The notes below the pieces were generated by a model. That model saw only the letters and a list, made by a program, of their open reading frames with translations. It was not told the origin of the DNA and made no database searches. A program made the translations under genes and the position numbers. From Paractinoplanes polyasparticus (GTDB lineage: Bacteria; Actinomycetota; Actinomycetes; Mycobacteriales; Micromonosporaceae), in NCBI RefSeq assembly GCF_019710575.1, contig NZ_JAHWFK010000031.1, positions 1-64,000 on the forward strand: DNA of 64,000 nucleotides. The letters run 5' to 3'. Below, piece after piece: positions 31,619 through 41,300 of the stretch (within the stretch, counting starts at the first letter, position 1; each line of letters begins with the position of its first letter).

Positions 31619-31730
31619 CGCTTCTCCTCGCCGGGTCGAGCCGTTCCCGATGGTCGCGTCCGGACCGGCTTGCCCCCATGAGTCGACTTGACTCCGTCAC
31701 GCCCAGCACCGCAATGCCGGTGGGCGGTTC

Positions 31731-32255
31731 ATGGCGCATCTCGAGCAGGTCCGCTCCACCGGTGACCGGACGAGTCACTGGTCGGCTGCCGCTCCGTTCG
31801 GCAAGAACGTTGAGTGGGACGCGGAGATCATCGATGAGACGCCGGGCGAGAAGCTCGGGTGGCGCTCGACCGCAAACGCCGACGTGCCCTACGCCGGTAC
31901 GGTCCGGTTCGTGCCCGCCCCGGACGGGGAGAGCACCGAGGTCCACGTCGTGCTGGTGTACGACATCCCGGGCGGTGCGGTCGGCAAGGCGGTCGCGAAG
32001 TACTTCGGTGAGGAACCGCAAGGAATTCCCGCAGCGCCCGGCGCAGGCGCCTGGATGAACCGGTCACTGACCCTGCGCACCGGCCAATGCCACGTCCAGC
32101 GCTACATGAAGCCCCTGCTGCAGCGCATCGAACGCGGCGAGATCGACCCGACCCGCATCATCACCCACACCCTGCCACTCGACGAAGCCGAACACGGCTT
32201 CGACATCTTCAAGAACAAGCAGGACAACTGCGAGAAGATCGTCCTGAAGCCGTGA
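31731..32255 (+). pseudogene. Chimeric relic: SRPBCC domain fused to zinc-ADH tail
   Basis: An open frame of 174 codons made of two unrelated gene ends. Residues 1-95 (RFMAHLEQVRSTGDRTSHWSA through VHVVLVYDIPGGAVGKAVAKYFGEEP) match the C-terminal two-thirds of SRPBCC/polyketide-cyclase-like proteins; their first 30 or so residues are missing and a stop lies in frame at 31689. Residues 108-174 (MNRSLTLRTGQCHVQRYMKPLLQRIERGEIDPT to FKNKQDNCEKIVLKP) are the end of a zinc-dependent, formaldehyde-dehydrogenase-like alcohol dehydrogenase without its metal or coenzyme sites. It may still be translated, but neither activity is likely. Confidence 0.75.
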
Positions 32256-32296
32256 CGACACGCTGCGGCCGGCACCGCCCGCCGACTGAGTCGCGG

Positions 32297-34591
32297 CTAT
32301 GCCGCGGCCGGATCCAGCCGTCGTCGCGCGACACGTTGGTGGGTCAGGTGCCGGTGCATGTCGTCGGCGGCCATCGGCCGGCCGAACAGGTAGCCCTGAG
32401 CAAGGCGATAGCCGTACCGGCGTAGCTGCGCCGCCTGTGCCGCATGCTCGACGCCTTCGGCGACCGCGTCCAGCCCGAGCCCTTCGATGATCGGGATCAA
32501 GCCGGCGACGATCACGCTGTCCCGGTCGCCGTCGGTGAGCTCGCCGACGAAGCTCTTGTCGATCTTCAGGACGTCGACCGGGCAGTCCCGCAGCAGTCCC
32601 AGCGAGGAGTGCCCGGTGCCGAAGTCGTCCAACGCCACCCGTACCCCCAGGTCGTGCACCGCCCACAGAGTGCCCAGAGCCTGGCCGCCGCCGAACACCG
32701 CGGTCTCGGTGACCTCGAGGGTGAGCCGGTGCGCGGCCAGCCCGGTCCGTGTGAGAACCGCGGCGACGGTCTGCGCGAATCCGGGTTCCGCCAGTTGCCG
32801 GGCCGAGACGTTGACGCTGATGCGGCCGGGGGCGGCGTCGGCCAGATCGGCGTCCCACCGCACCGCCTGCGCGCAGGCCTGCTGCAGGACCCAGCCACCG
32901 AGTTCGACGATCAGCCCGTTGGCCTCGGCGACCGGGATGAAGCTGTCCGGACCGACGACACCCCAGATCGGATGCTGCCACCGCACCAGCGCCTCCACGG
33001 CGACCAGCCGGTCGTCGGCGAGGTCGACGATCGGCTGGTAGAAGACCGTGAACTGCTCCGTGTCGAGCCCGGCACGGAGCGCCGCCCCGATCCGCGCCTG
33101 CTCGTCGGCCTTCTCATCCAGCTGCGGGTGGTAGGCCATCACACCGCCGGTTCCGTGCTGACGTGCCGCGTGGACCGCCACGTCGGCCCGGCGCAGGAGC
33201 TCGACCGGGTTCATTGCCGTGGGCTCGGCGACCGCGAAGCCGGCCACTCCGATGCTGGCCTGCACCAGCAGAGCATGGCCGGCAACCGAGAACGGCTCCG
33301 CGAGCAGCTGTCGCAACGGAGCCACGATCGTCTCCACGTCGGCCTGCCGGCCGGCGGGCTGATCGGTGGGATCGAGCAACAGGGCGAACTCGTTGCCGCC
33401 GATGCGGGTCAGCATGCCGGCCGGCTCGTACGTGCCGAGCCGATCCGCGACCGCGACGAGCAGCGCGTCGCCGATCGCGCGTCCGTAACGGTTGTCGACC
33501 TGGTCGAACCCGTCCAGGTCGATCACCACCAGGTGCGGGTGGCGGCCCGGCTCGGTCAGGAGGTGGGTCAGCCGCTGCTCGAGCGCCCGGCGGTTGCTCA
33601 GGCCGGTCACGTCGTCGTGCAACGCCATCTCGGCGAGCCGGGAACTCTGCCGCTGCAAACTCCGGACGAGACCGGTGTAGCGCGCCAGCGACAACAGACA
33701 CAGGATCACTCCGCCGATTGCCGCGGCCAACCAGTCGACCTGGCCGTCGCCGGTGACGCCCTGCGCCACCAGCAGGCCGGGAGTGATCAGCATGGTCACA
33801 CCGAGCGCCAGCTGCCGGCCGCGGGATATGGCGGGAGCTTCGCCGGGTTCGCCGAGGCGGCGCATGGACGGATGCCAGGCAGCGGCCGCCCAGAGGACGT
33901 AGGACAGCAGCCAGCCCGCGTCCAGCACGGACGGGGAGTAGGTGAACAGGGTGGTGGCCACGCCGTAGGCCACGTCGGAGATCAGCAGCAGGACGACGGC
34001 GGTGACCAGGAACCGGAAGCTGGCCGTGCGGACCGCGCTGGTCGTCAGCAGCCACGCCAGCATCCCCAGGATCAGGACGTCGGCGACCGGGTAGGCGACG
34101 GCCACCAGCCGGGTGGTCAGCGGCGTCGCCGCGTCGTCCAGCACCGGGCGGATCAGGAAGGTCCACGACAGCAGGCCCAGCCCGGTCACGACGATGCCCG
34201 CGTCGAGCAGGCCTGCGCTGTCGAAGGCCCGCCGCCGCGTACGCACCACCATCGCCAGTCCGGCCAACGTCAGCGGATACGACGCCAGATAGAACACATC
34301 AGCCGGCGACGGGAACGGTGCGACGTGAAAGACCTTGTCGTACACGCTGTAGAGGACGTCGCCGAGCACCCAGACTGCCTGTCCGGCCGCCATCCACCAC
34401 CACAACGCAGGCTGTGACGGGCGGCGCCGACGCACCGCGACCGCGATCATCAGCGCCGAGACCAAGCCGATCACGTCGTACGCGACACTGCGCGCCACGG
34501 AGTCGGCGGGAAGCAGGAGATAGCCGCCCACTGCGGCGACCGCGGGTACCAGCCACAGCAACCACCCACGTGCCTCGCGCGAAGTCTCCAC
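32297..34591 (-). CDS. GGDEF-EAL protein, probable c-di-GMP phosphodiesterase
   Basis: A 764-residue protein with about nine membrane helices, then GGDEF and EAL domains. In the cyclase domain (ALHDDVTGLSNRRALEQRL...) the active loop is RIGGNEFALLL, so the catalytic Asp/Glu is Asn and no I-site is present: probably inactive or only GTP-binding. The EAL domain looks complete: VAVEALVRW, ISVNVSARQL, LEVTETAV, VALDDFGTGHSS, LKIDKSFV, AEGVE and AQGYLFGRPM. It should therefore degrade c-di-GMP. GTG at 34591 is chosen because the longer frame to 34930 covers the promoter of the opposite gene. The membrane region is paralogous to the cyclase at 28594. Confidence 0.9.
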   Translation of the reverse strand: METSREARGWLLWLVPAVAAVGGYLLLPADSVARSVAYDVIGLVSALMIAVAVRRRRPSQPALWWWMAAGQAVWVLGDVLYSVYDKVFHVAPFPSPADVFYLASYPLTLAGLAMVVRTRRRAFDSAGLLDAGIVVTGLGLLSWTFLIRPVLDDAATPLTTRLVAVAYPVADVLILGMLAWLLTTSAVRTASFRFLVTAVVLLLISDVAYGVATTLFTYSPSVLDAGWLLSYVLWAAAAWHPSMRRLGEPGEAPAISRGRQLALGVTMLITPGLLVAQGVTGDGQVDWLAAAIGGVILCLLSLARYTGLVRSLQRQSSRLAEMALHDDVTGLSNRRALEQRLTHLLTEPGRHPHLVVIDLDGFDQVDNRYGRAIGDALLVAVADRLGTYEPAGMLTRIGGNEFALLLDPTDQPAGRQADVETIVAPLRQLLAEPFSVAGHALLVQASIGVAGFAVAEPTAMNPVELLRRADVAVHAARQHGTGGVMAYHPQLDEKADEQARIGAALRAGLDTEQFTVFYQPIVDLADDRLVAVEALVRWQHPIWGVVGPDSFIPVAEANGLIVELGGWVLQQACAQAVRWDADLADAAPGRISVNVSARQLAEPGFAQTVAAVLTRTGLAAHRLTLEVTETAVFGGGQALGTLWAVHDLGVRVALDDFGTGHSSLGLLRDCPVDVLKIDKSFVGELTDGDRDSVIVAGLIPIIEGLGLDAVAEGVEHAAQAAQLRRYGYRLAQGYLFGRPMAADDMHRHLTHQRVARRRLDPAAA

Positions 34592-34841
34592 TGCTACACG
34601 ATCACCGCACCCAGGTGCGAATCGGGTACATCTCCGGTGCGGCATCGTTGCTGTGCCGGGCGCGCCCCCCGAGCCCGGCAATGCCGACTGCGGCCCGAAT
34701 CCGGCGCCCGTTCTCTTCGTCATCCCCTCTGATGCGGAGCGCGGTTTCCTGGCAGCCGACTTCGGCAAATCGGTCGGGGGACCCGAATCGGCGCACATAA
34801 TCACTTTGCCAGCCACAAAGGCGGGGGAGCCGGATCGCAAT

Positions 34842-34870
34842 TTGACTCCGACGTGAACCGGGTTCATGAT
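34842..34870 (+). promoter_or_regulatory. Promoter with palindrome upstream of small membrane protein
   Basis: TTGACT, a 17-base spacer and CATGAT, with the perfect dyad TGAACC-G-GGTTCA (34854-34866) inside the spacer and overlapping the -10. It lies 54 bases upstream of the ATG at 34924. The remaining part of 34592-34841 shows no gene. Confidence 0.5.
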
Positions 34871-34923
34871 CTTGGCTCTCTGATACCCGGGCAGGTCAGC
34901 TGCCTTCTCGTGGGGAAAACGGT

Positions 34924-35181
34924 ATGGCAATGAGCACCGGTGCCGCGAAGTCGCCTTGGACTGACGCGCTGATCGCTATGGGTTCGATCGCTGTTGTCAG
35001 CGTCTTTGCGGTGGTGCGAGATTGGAGCTTCGGCTCCTGGATCTGGGCGGTAGGCGTGTGTATTTTCGGGGGCATTGTGTCCGCCGTTACGCAGGCACGC
35101 CGGAATCGGCGGATCGACCTCATGGTCAAACAAGCACGAGAAATGGACAGCAGGTCCGAATCGGATCGAAGCTCACGATGA
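34924..35181 (+). CDS. Small membrane protein of unknown function
   Basis: An 85-residue protein: a short polar N-terminus, two membrane helices (WTDALIAMGSIAVVSVFAVV and WIWAVGVCIFGGIVSAV), then a basic and polar cytosolic tail ending SRSESDRSSR. GGGGAAAA lies upstream of the ATG; a second ATG six bases later is possible. Third-position GC is lower than in neighbouring genes, which may mean a different origin. A good promoter with an operator-like palindrome in front supports a real gene. I do not recognise the family. Confidence 0.6.
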   Translation: MAMSTGAAKSPWTDALIAMGSIAVVSVFAVVRDWSFGSWIWAVGVCIFGGIVSAVTQARRNRRIDLMVKQAREMDSRSESDRSSR

Positions 35182-35306
35182 ACCGTCGCCGCTGACCTAC
35201 TGATCAGGCGCGCTTGCTGGGGTCTCGTCGGTCCCGTGAGGCTCGACGGTTGATCAAAGCGAGGTTGCTGCCAATTGATCTGCCGGGTCGCGGTGTGGAA
35301 GACGGG

Positions 35307-35942
35307 TCAGTCCGGCGCGCCGAGGACGGCGGCGACGCCGTCCACGAACCACCGCTCGAACCGCTCGACCGGCCACCCGCGCTCGCGTACCAGCCAGTCG
35401 TAGTTGCGGATGTCCTGCGCGAGCCATAGCACGTCAGCGGCTCGTTCCAGGCTCACCCGAACCTCGCCGGTGGCCGCCAGATCGGCGGCGAACATCGCCA
35501 TGCCGCGGCGACGGTCCTCGATGTTCTTGCGCCAGATCGCCGCAGCGTCGGCATCGGCTGTTGCCGCGCTGGCCAGCGCCAATATCATGTGCACTTGTCG
35601 CGCATGGGTCTCGGCGAGATGCCGGGCGTACCGGGCGAGCTTCGGCCGCAGCCCGTTCAGGGCCCGAATGTCGGCGACAAACGACCGCTCTGCCATCGCC
35701 AGCCGCTCGTCGTCGCCGACCAGAGTGACATCGACGAGCTCCGAAAGCAGCTGGCGCTTGCTGCCGAACACTGCGTACACAGTCTGCACGGCAACGCCGG
35801 CCTCGGCGGCGACGGTGGTCAGCGGCGTCGCCGCGTAACCCGGGTCCACGAACAGTTTGGCTGCCGCGTCGAGGATCGCCCTCCGCGTCTGCCGGGCCTG
35901 CTCCTGACGGCGGGGCGACACGTAACGGCGGTTGACAGCCAC
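35307..35942 (-). CDS. TetR/AcrR family transcriptional regulator
   Basis: A 211-residue TetR protein. ARQTRRAILDAAAKLFVDPGYAATPLTTVAAEAGVAVQTVYAVFGSKRQLLSEL is the complete DNA-binding domain. The C-terminal helical domain (ALNGLRPKLARYARHLAETHARQ, DVLWLAQDIRNYDWLVRERGWPVERFERWF) binds an unknown ligand. GTG at 35942 is preferred to 35978, which lies in the operator. It is divergent from a three-gene unit (36008-37550) and shares with it a perfect inverted repeat. Confidence 0.92.
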   Translation of the reverse strand: MAVNRRYVSPRRQEQARQTRRAILDAAAKLFVDPGYAATPLTTVAAEAGVAVQTVYAVFGSKRQLLSELVDVTLVGDDERLAMAERSFVADIRALNGLRPKLARYARHLAETHARQVHMILALASAATADADAAAIWRKNIEDRRRGMAMFAADLAATGEVRVSLERAADVLWLAQDIRNYDWLVRERGWPVERFERWFVDGVAAVLGAPD

Positions 35943-35963
35943 GTGGACAGCGTAGTCCACTAT

Positions 35964-35986
35964 TCGATAGAGCTTCACTCTATCGA
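35964..35986. promoter_or_regulatory. TetR operator
   Basis: TCGATAGAG-CTTCA-CTCTATCGA: a perfect 9-bp inverted repeat with a 5-base centre, in the 65-base gap between the TetR gene and the divergent gene at 36008. It can control both. Confidence 0.75.
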
Positions 35987-36007
35987 CTCGACTTTCAGGG
36001 GACAGCC

Positions 36008-36301
36008 ATGCCGTACGGCGTCGTGCAAGACATGCCCGCAGTCAGCGAACAGGAATACCGGCAGGTGGAGAAGCACCTCGGCCCGGACCGGCCGCCGGGC
36101 CTGCTGGCCCACGTGGCCGGCCCGTCCGACGAGGGCTGGCGGATCATCAACATCTGGGTCGACGAGGCCGCGTTCCGCACCTTTCAGTCCGAACGCCTGG
36201 TCCGGGCGGCCGGGCTGGCCGCCCAGGAGGACGGCTTCGACCCGGCGAAGGCCGCCACCTTCCGGTCCGCGAGCGTCGACGGCGCCGAGATGCCGTTCTG
36301 A
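36008..36301 (+). CDS. Small ABM-like protein of unknown function
   Basis: A 97-residue cytosolic protein, probably a dimeric alpha/beta barrel: VSEQEYRQVEKHLGPDRPPGLLAHVAGPSDEGWRIINIWVDEAAFRTFQSERL follows the pattern seen in small monooxygenase-like (ABM) proteins, in which a 'bias... WRIVDVWESEEAF--F' strand and helix recur. No cofactor residues can be named. It is the first gene behind the TetR operator, and its TGA overlaps the ATG of the methyltransferase gene. Confidence 0.7.
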   Translation: MPYGVVQDMPAVSEQEYRQVEKHLGPDRPPGLLAHVAGPSDEGWRIINIWVDEAAFRTFQSERLVRAAGLAAQEDGFDPAKAATFRSASVDGAEMPF

Positions 36302-37176
36302 TGACCGACACCGCCACGCTGCGCGCCCGCAACGCCGAATTCTGGGCCCGGACGGCGCCGGGCTGGGCCCATCAAGCCGACCGGCACGACGAGATCGGCC
36401 GGCCTCTGGGCGCCGTGGCACTCGAGCGGCTGCAGCCCCAGCCCGGTGAACGGGTGCTGGACGTCGGCTGCGGGTGTGGCGGCACCACCGCCCAGATCGC
36501 GCGGGCCGTCGCCCCGTCGGGCCACGCGGTCGGCCTCGATCTCGCCGAGGCCATGGTGGCGACGGCACGGAACCGATTCACCGTGCCGGGTGCCGCGGGA
36601 CCGCGATTCGTCACCGGCGACGTCGAGACGCTCGATGCCGTGCCCGGGGCGCCGTTCGACGCCGTCTATTCCCGCATGACGTTGATGCTGCTCGCCGACC
36701 CCGTCGCCGGCCTGACCACAATCCGGCGGTCCCTGCGTGCCGGCGGCCGCTTGGCCGCGACAGTGTTCCGCGACGGCCGGGCAAACCCTTGGCTGCCGAC
36801 TGCGTTGCTCGGTGCGGCGGCACATCTGGGACCGTTGCCGCCGCTGCCGATCGGCGACGACCCCGGGCCCTTCGCATTCGCTGACGCGGCCCGGACAACT
36901 CGGCTGCTCGCCGCTGCCGGCTTCACCGACATCGACATCCAACCGCACGACGTCACGCTCGACGCCCCGGACGACCCGGAAGCGGTCACCGAATGGCTCA
37001 TCGAGATCAGTCCCGCCGGCAACGCCTACCGGGACGTCGAACCCCCCACCCAGAAGCAAGCCCGGGACGGGGTGGCCCGCCTGCTCGAACGGTTCCGTAC
37101 CGCCGGTGCCGGCTACCGGCTGCCGGCCGGACTTTGGCTGATCACCGCTCACTTAGACAGGATCAGCACGCGATGA
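36301..37176 (+). CDS. Class I SAM-dependent methyltransferase
   Basis: A 291-residue methyltransferase. ERVLDVGCGCGGTTAQIARAV is motif I, GLDLAEAMVATARNRF the motif II Asp-bearing strand, FVTGDVETLDAVPGAPFDAVYSRMTLMLLADPVAGLTTIRRSLRAGGRLAATVF motifs III-V. It resembles the UbiE/Coq5-like type 11/25 families; the acceptor is unknown. It is translationally coupled to the gene before (TGATG) and to the lipoprotein gene after (ATGA), so all three are under the TetR regulator. Confidence 0.92.
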   Translation: MTDTATLRARNAEFWARTAPGWAHQADRHDEIGRPLGAVALERLQPQPGERVLDVGCGCGGTTAQIARAVAPSGHAVGLDLAEAMVATARNRFTVPGAAGPRFVTGDVETLDAVPGAPFDAVYSRMTLMLLADPVAGLTTIRRSLRAGGRLAATVFRDGRANPWLPTALLGAAAHLGPLPPLPIGDDPGPFAFADAARTTRLLAAAGFTDIDIQPHDVTLDAPDDPEAVTEWLIEISPAGNAYRDVEPPTQKQARDGVARLLERFRTAGAGYRLPAGLWLITAHLDRISTR

Positions 37177-37550
37177 CCTCTCACCGGCGCCTCGCAGCAT
37201 TCCTCAGCATGATCATCGGTACCGCCGTGCTGTCCGGCTGCGCTTCAGCCGACACCTCGAGCGGCGACGAAGCAACCCGGGCAAACCGCGAGCCGCCCGC
37301 GGCGGCCGGCGGCTCCTATTCGGCGACGGACGTCTGCGCCTACCTGAAGGGCGAGATCCCGGCTCTGAAGGAGATCGGCAGCCCGGTCGGGCGGCACGCC
37401 AACCTGGCCGGCAAACTGGCCACCTTCTTCGAAGCCCACGGCAAGCCGGAGAACGGCGCTGTATTGGACGCGGCGACCAAGGCGGAATGCCCGGCCGTGC
37501 GTACCGAGGTGCTCACCTTGATCGAAGTGGACAGCTTCAGCTCGTTCTGA
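37173..37550 (+). CDS. Putative lipoprotein
   Basis: A 125-residue protein. The N-terminus MTSHRRLAAFLSMIIGTAVLSGC is a lipoprotein signal with lipobox LSGC (Cys at about residue 23). A Ser/Ala-rich spacer follows, and then a small domain with two further Cys (TDVCAYLKGEIPALKEIG, KAECPAVRTEVL) that could form a disulfide. It should sit on the outer face of the membrane. Its ATG overlaps the methyltransferase stop. I do not recognise the family. Confidence 0.82.
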   Translation: MTSHRRLAAFLSMIIGTAVLSGCASADTSSGDEATRANREPPAAAGGSYSATDVCAYLKGEIPALKEIGSPVGRHANLAGKLATFFEAHGKPENGAVLDAATKAECPAVRTEVLTLIEVDSFSSF

Positions 37551-37572
37551 CCCGGGCGGCGCGCCGCTGCCG

Positions 37573-38211
37573 TCATGCTTCGCGGGGTCCGGTCGCTTCC
37601 GGCGCGTTCTTCGCAGTGTCCGGCTCGGTGGCAGTCACGGGATGTGGTGCTCGAGTGGGGTTGGTGGTGGCTTGGACGAGCACGCCGGGCGAAATCTCGA
37701 CCTGTGCCTGCCCCCATTCGTCCGCCAGGATAGGGGCCGGCAGGCCGCTGGGTGCGGGGGCGGGGAGGCAGGCGGTGACGGAGACGGTCACCCCGCCGGG
37801 GCTGTCGGTGATCAACAGGGTGTCGGTGAGGTGCTGGGCCAGCCAGAGGCCGCGCCCACCGGGCGTCTGCGGTGACGGTAGGCCCGCGGGTGTGGGGACG
37901 CCGCCGGGGAAGCCGGGTCCGTGGTCGATGATGTCGCAGAGCAGGGTGTCACCGTCGCGGCGCAGGTCGATGCGGCCGCGGCCACCGCCGTGGCGCACCG
38001 CGTTGGTGGCGAGTTCGTGAACCGCGACGACGAAGTCGTCGAGCGCGTCGCCGGCGAGCCCGCAGGCACGGGCGCTGTCGTGCACCGCGCGCCGCAGAGA
38101 TGCGAGTTCCTCGGCGGTGAAGTTCTGTGCCAGTCCGCCCGGGTCCGGCGCGCTCAGTGGAAGATCGACCGCGTTGATGGCCTCGCTTGTTCCGGGCTCC
38201 AACGGGTTCAT
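37573..38211 (-). CDS. Anti-sigma-type ATP-binding protein (HATPase_c_2)
   Basis: A 212-residue protein with the RsbW/SpoIIAB-like GHKL fold. LRRAVHDSARACGLAGDALDDFVVAVHELATNAVRHGGGRGRIDL contains the N box (HELATNAVRHG). CDIIDHGPGFPGGVP is the G1 box, and GGRGLWLAQHLTDTLLI the G2 lid. The last 75 residues are an unusual extra acidic/proline-rich tail. Such proteins phosphorylate or sequester sigma-factor partners. The SpoIIE phosphatase at 27265 could belong to the same network, by inference. Confidence 0.88.
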   Translation of the reverse strand: MNPLEPGTSEAINAVDLPLSAPDPGGLAQNFTAEELASLRRAVHDSARACGLAGDALDDFVVAVHELATNAVRHGGGRGRIDLRRDGDTLLCDIIDHGPGFPGGVPTPAGLPSPQTPGGRGLWLAQHLTDTLLITDSPGGVTVSVTACLPAPAPSGLPAPILADEWGQAQVEISPGVLVQATTNPTRAPHPVTATEPDTAKNAPEATGPREA

Positions 38212-38301
38212 GGCGGGCCCCTTACCCCGCCCGTGTCACGAGTAACCCAGCGCCAGCCATTCTGACCGGCGGAGGGCCCCCTCGGGGCGTGACGGGGTTC
38301 G

Positions 38302-41300
38302 TCATGGGCTGGAGCTGGGTTGTTTCAGGGCTGGGCGCCCGACTGGTGATGCGCCCACGGGATACAGGACGGCGCGGACGCGGTCGAGCAGTTCGCGGCT
38401 GGTGAAGGGCTTCTCGACAAGGATGACGCCGTCGGGCAGGGTTCCGTTCTCGGTGAGCACGGGCTCGGCGTATCCGGACATGTAGAGCACGGGTATGCCG
38501 GGGCGGCGCTGTTTGACCTGGGCGGCGACTTCGTTGCCCATCATCCTGGGCATGATGACGTCGGTGAGCAGCAGGTGAATCGGGCCGGGGTGGGTCTGGG
38601 CGAGGTGGATGGCCTCGTCGCCGCCGGTGGCGGCGAGCACGTGGTAGCCGGCGCGGGTCAGGACGCGGGCGGTGATCTGGCGCAGGTCGTCTTCGTCCTC
38701 GGCCATGAGGATGGTCTCGTGGGGTGGCGTTCCGGTGGTGGCCTCGGCGACGGGCAGGGCCGCCGGCACGGTGCCGGCGTCGGTTGAGATCTCTACGGCG
38801 GGCAGGAGAATGGTGACGGTGGTGCCGATGCCGGCTTCGGAGTACAGGCGCACATCGCCACCCGCGGCGCTGGCGATGCCGTAGACGGTGGCCAGACCGA
38901 GGCCGGTGCCGGAACCCTTCGGTTTGGTGGTGTAGAACGGTTCGAAGGCCCGTTCGATGACTTCCGGTGGCATGCCGCTGCCGGTGTCGCTGACGCGTAG
39001 GCGTACGTACCGGCCGGCGGGCAGGGTGCCGCCGGTGCTGTCGTCGTCGGTGATGTCGGCATTACTGGTGTCGATGGACAGGGTGCCGCCGCTGGGCATG
39101 GCGTCGCGGGCGTTGACGGCCAGGTTGAGCAGGATCTGTTCGAGTTGGCTGGCGTCGGCGTGGATCTGCCAGAGCTCTCGGTCGAGGCTCGTGATCAGGT
39201 GGATGTGCTCACCGAGCGAGCGGCGCAGCATCTGCTCGACGTCGCCGATGACGTGGTTCAGGCTGAGCACGGTGGCCTGGGTGATGTCGCGCCGGCCGAA
39301 GGCCAGCAGTTGCTTGGTCAGCCGGGTGGCGCGTTCGGCGGCTCGGTTGACCTGGCCCAGATCGTTGCGGACCTCGGCCAGGTCGGCGGGGTCGAGGTCG
39401 GGGCTGTCGAGAGTGTCCAGGACCATTTCGGTGTAGTTGCTGATCACGGCGAGGATGTTGTTGAAGTCGTGGGCCACGCCGCCGGCGAGCTCACCGAGGC
39501 TTTCCAGCCTGCGGGCATGTTGCAGGCGGCGTTCGCTGGCGTCACGTTCGGCCTGGGCGATCAGCCGTTCCCGTTCGGTCTGGGCGATCAGGCGCTCGGT
39601 GACGTCACGAATGGACGTCGTCACGATCATGCCCTTGTCGGTGTCGACCGAGGACAGGCTGATTTCGGCGGGAAACTCGGTGCCGTCCTTGCGCACCGCG
39701 GTCAGCGCCGCTCCGGCGCCCATCGGCCGGTTGCGGGGATGAGCGAAGTAGCCGTCGCGGTGTTGCACGTGGGTGTGGCGTAACCGTTCGGGGACGAGGA
39801 CGTCGACCGACCGGCCGAGCAGTTCTTCGCGGGGATAGCCGAAAAGCCGTTCGGCCTGCGCGTTGATCAGCGTGATGGTGCCGTCGCGGGTGACGCCGAT
39901 GATCGCGTCCGGGGCGGCTTCCAGCAGTCCTTCGAACATCGTTTCGGCGCGCTGTCGTTCGCTGATGTCGCGGGAGATCGACGCGACTCCGGTAACTGCG
40001 CCGGTGGCGTCGGTGATCGGTGACAGGGTCAGCGAAACGGTGATCGTGGTCCCGTCCTGGCGGCGGCGCGAAACGCGGTACTGGTCGATGTTCTCGCCGG
40101 CGGTGATGCGTTGCATCAGCTGTTGCTCCGCCTGTTCCTGCCCGGGCGGGAACAGCATGGACGCGTGCCGGCCGAGAACCTGGTCACGCCGGTAGCCGTA
40201 GAGCTGTTCGGCCCCTGGATTCCAACTAGTGATCACCCCGCTGAGCGTCTTACCGATGATCGCGTCGTGCGATGAATCGACGATCGCGGCGAGGCTCTCG
40301 CGTTCCGCCAGCGTCTGCGCCCGCCCGGCCAGCGCTGCGGCGTGACCGGCGAGTTCGGTGAAAGCCTCGACGTCGTCCTCGGAGAACAGGCTGCGGTACC
40401 GGTTGAGCAGCAGCAGCGCGCCGCGCCCGCCCGGCGCGTCCACCGGCCTAGCGGTCACGAACCGGGTGTCAGTGGCCTGAGCGAACGTCACCGCCACCGC
40501 CGGCGGACGCGTCCAGCCCGCCAGCGCGTCGATCGGGCGATCGGCGGCCAGGAGTTCGTCCAGGTCTGTTGTCGTGCACTCGATCATGCTGACCGGCCCG
40601 GCGGTGCAACCCGCCACCTGCACGGACCGATCCGGCACCGGCATCAGGATCACCACCGTGTCCGAGCCCAGCACCGCGGTGGCGTCCCGGCAGTAGCTCT
40701 GCCACGTCCGCGCCGACTCGTTGGCCGGCATGGCCAGCAACCGGCGCATCGGCGCATGGGTGGCGCTGAGCGCCCACATTCGGCGGACTCCCCGCGGCGG
40801 AACGAAGGCGAACGTATACAGCACGCCGGAGATCACGGCGAGCACTCGCGATCCCAGCGCTGCGCCGGTAGCGGAGATCAGCAGCGCTGCGCCGATGACA
40901 CCGGTCCCGGTGGCCGCACACCACAACCGGGCCCGTGCCGCGCCACCACGTCGCTGAGCTTCGACGGCGAGCAGCCACGCCGCGACGGCCTCCACGACGA
41001 AGAACACGATCACCGCCGGCCAGACCGCCGGTCGTGGAATCGGCCGTGCCGCCGACGCCAGCACCGGTAAGGCGCTCAGCGCCCATACCGTCACCGCCAC
41101 GGGCAGGCACCAGGAGCGCAACGGGCGCAGCCGGCTGACCAACCGCAACGTGAACACCGGTTTCGCCAGTAACAACCCGATGGCGAGGATCATCACCGGC
41201 CGCGGTGGCGCACCCACGAACAGGCGGACGAGCCCCACCACGAACAGCATCGCGACCGACGCGAACATCCACATGACGTCACGCAGCAACGGATCCCGGC

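Noticed and set aside
31680..31715. TTGACTCCGTCACGCC as a fifth MerR-type site
   Set aside because: The -35-like hexamer is present but the ACCnTGT-N7-ACAnGGT dyad is not.
34780..34840. Possible riboswitch-like stretch (CACAAAGG, GGGGGAGCC) upstream of the small membrane protein
   Set aside because: It does not fit the c-di-GMP or c-di-AMP aptamer core in order or spacing and lies upstream of the predicted promoter start.
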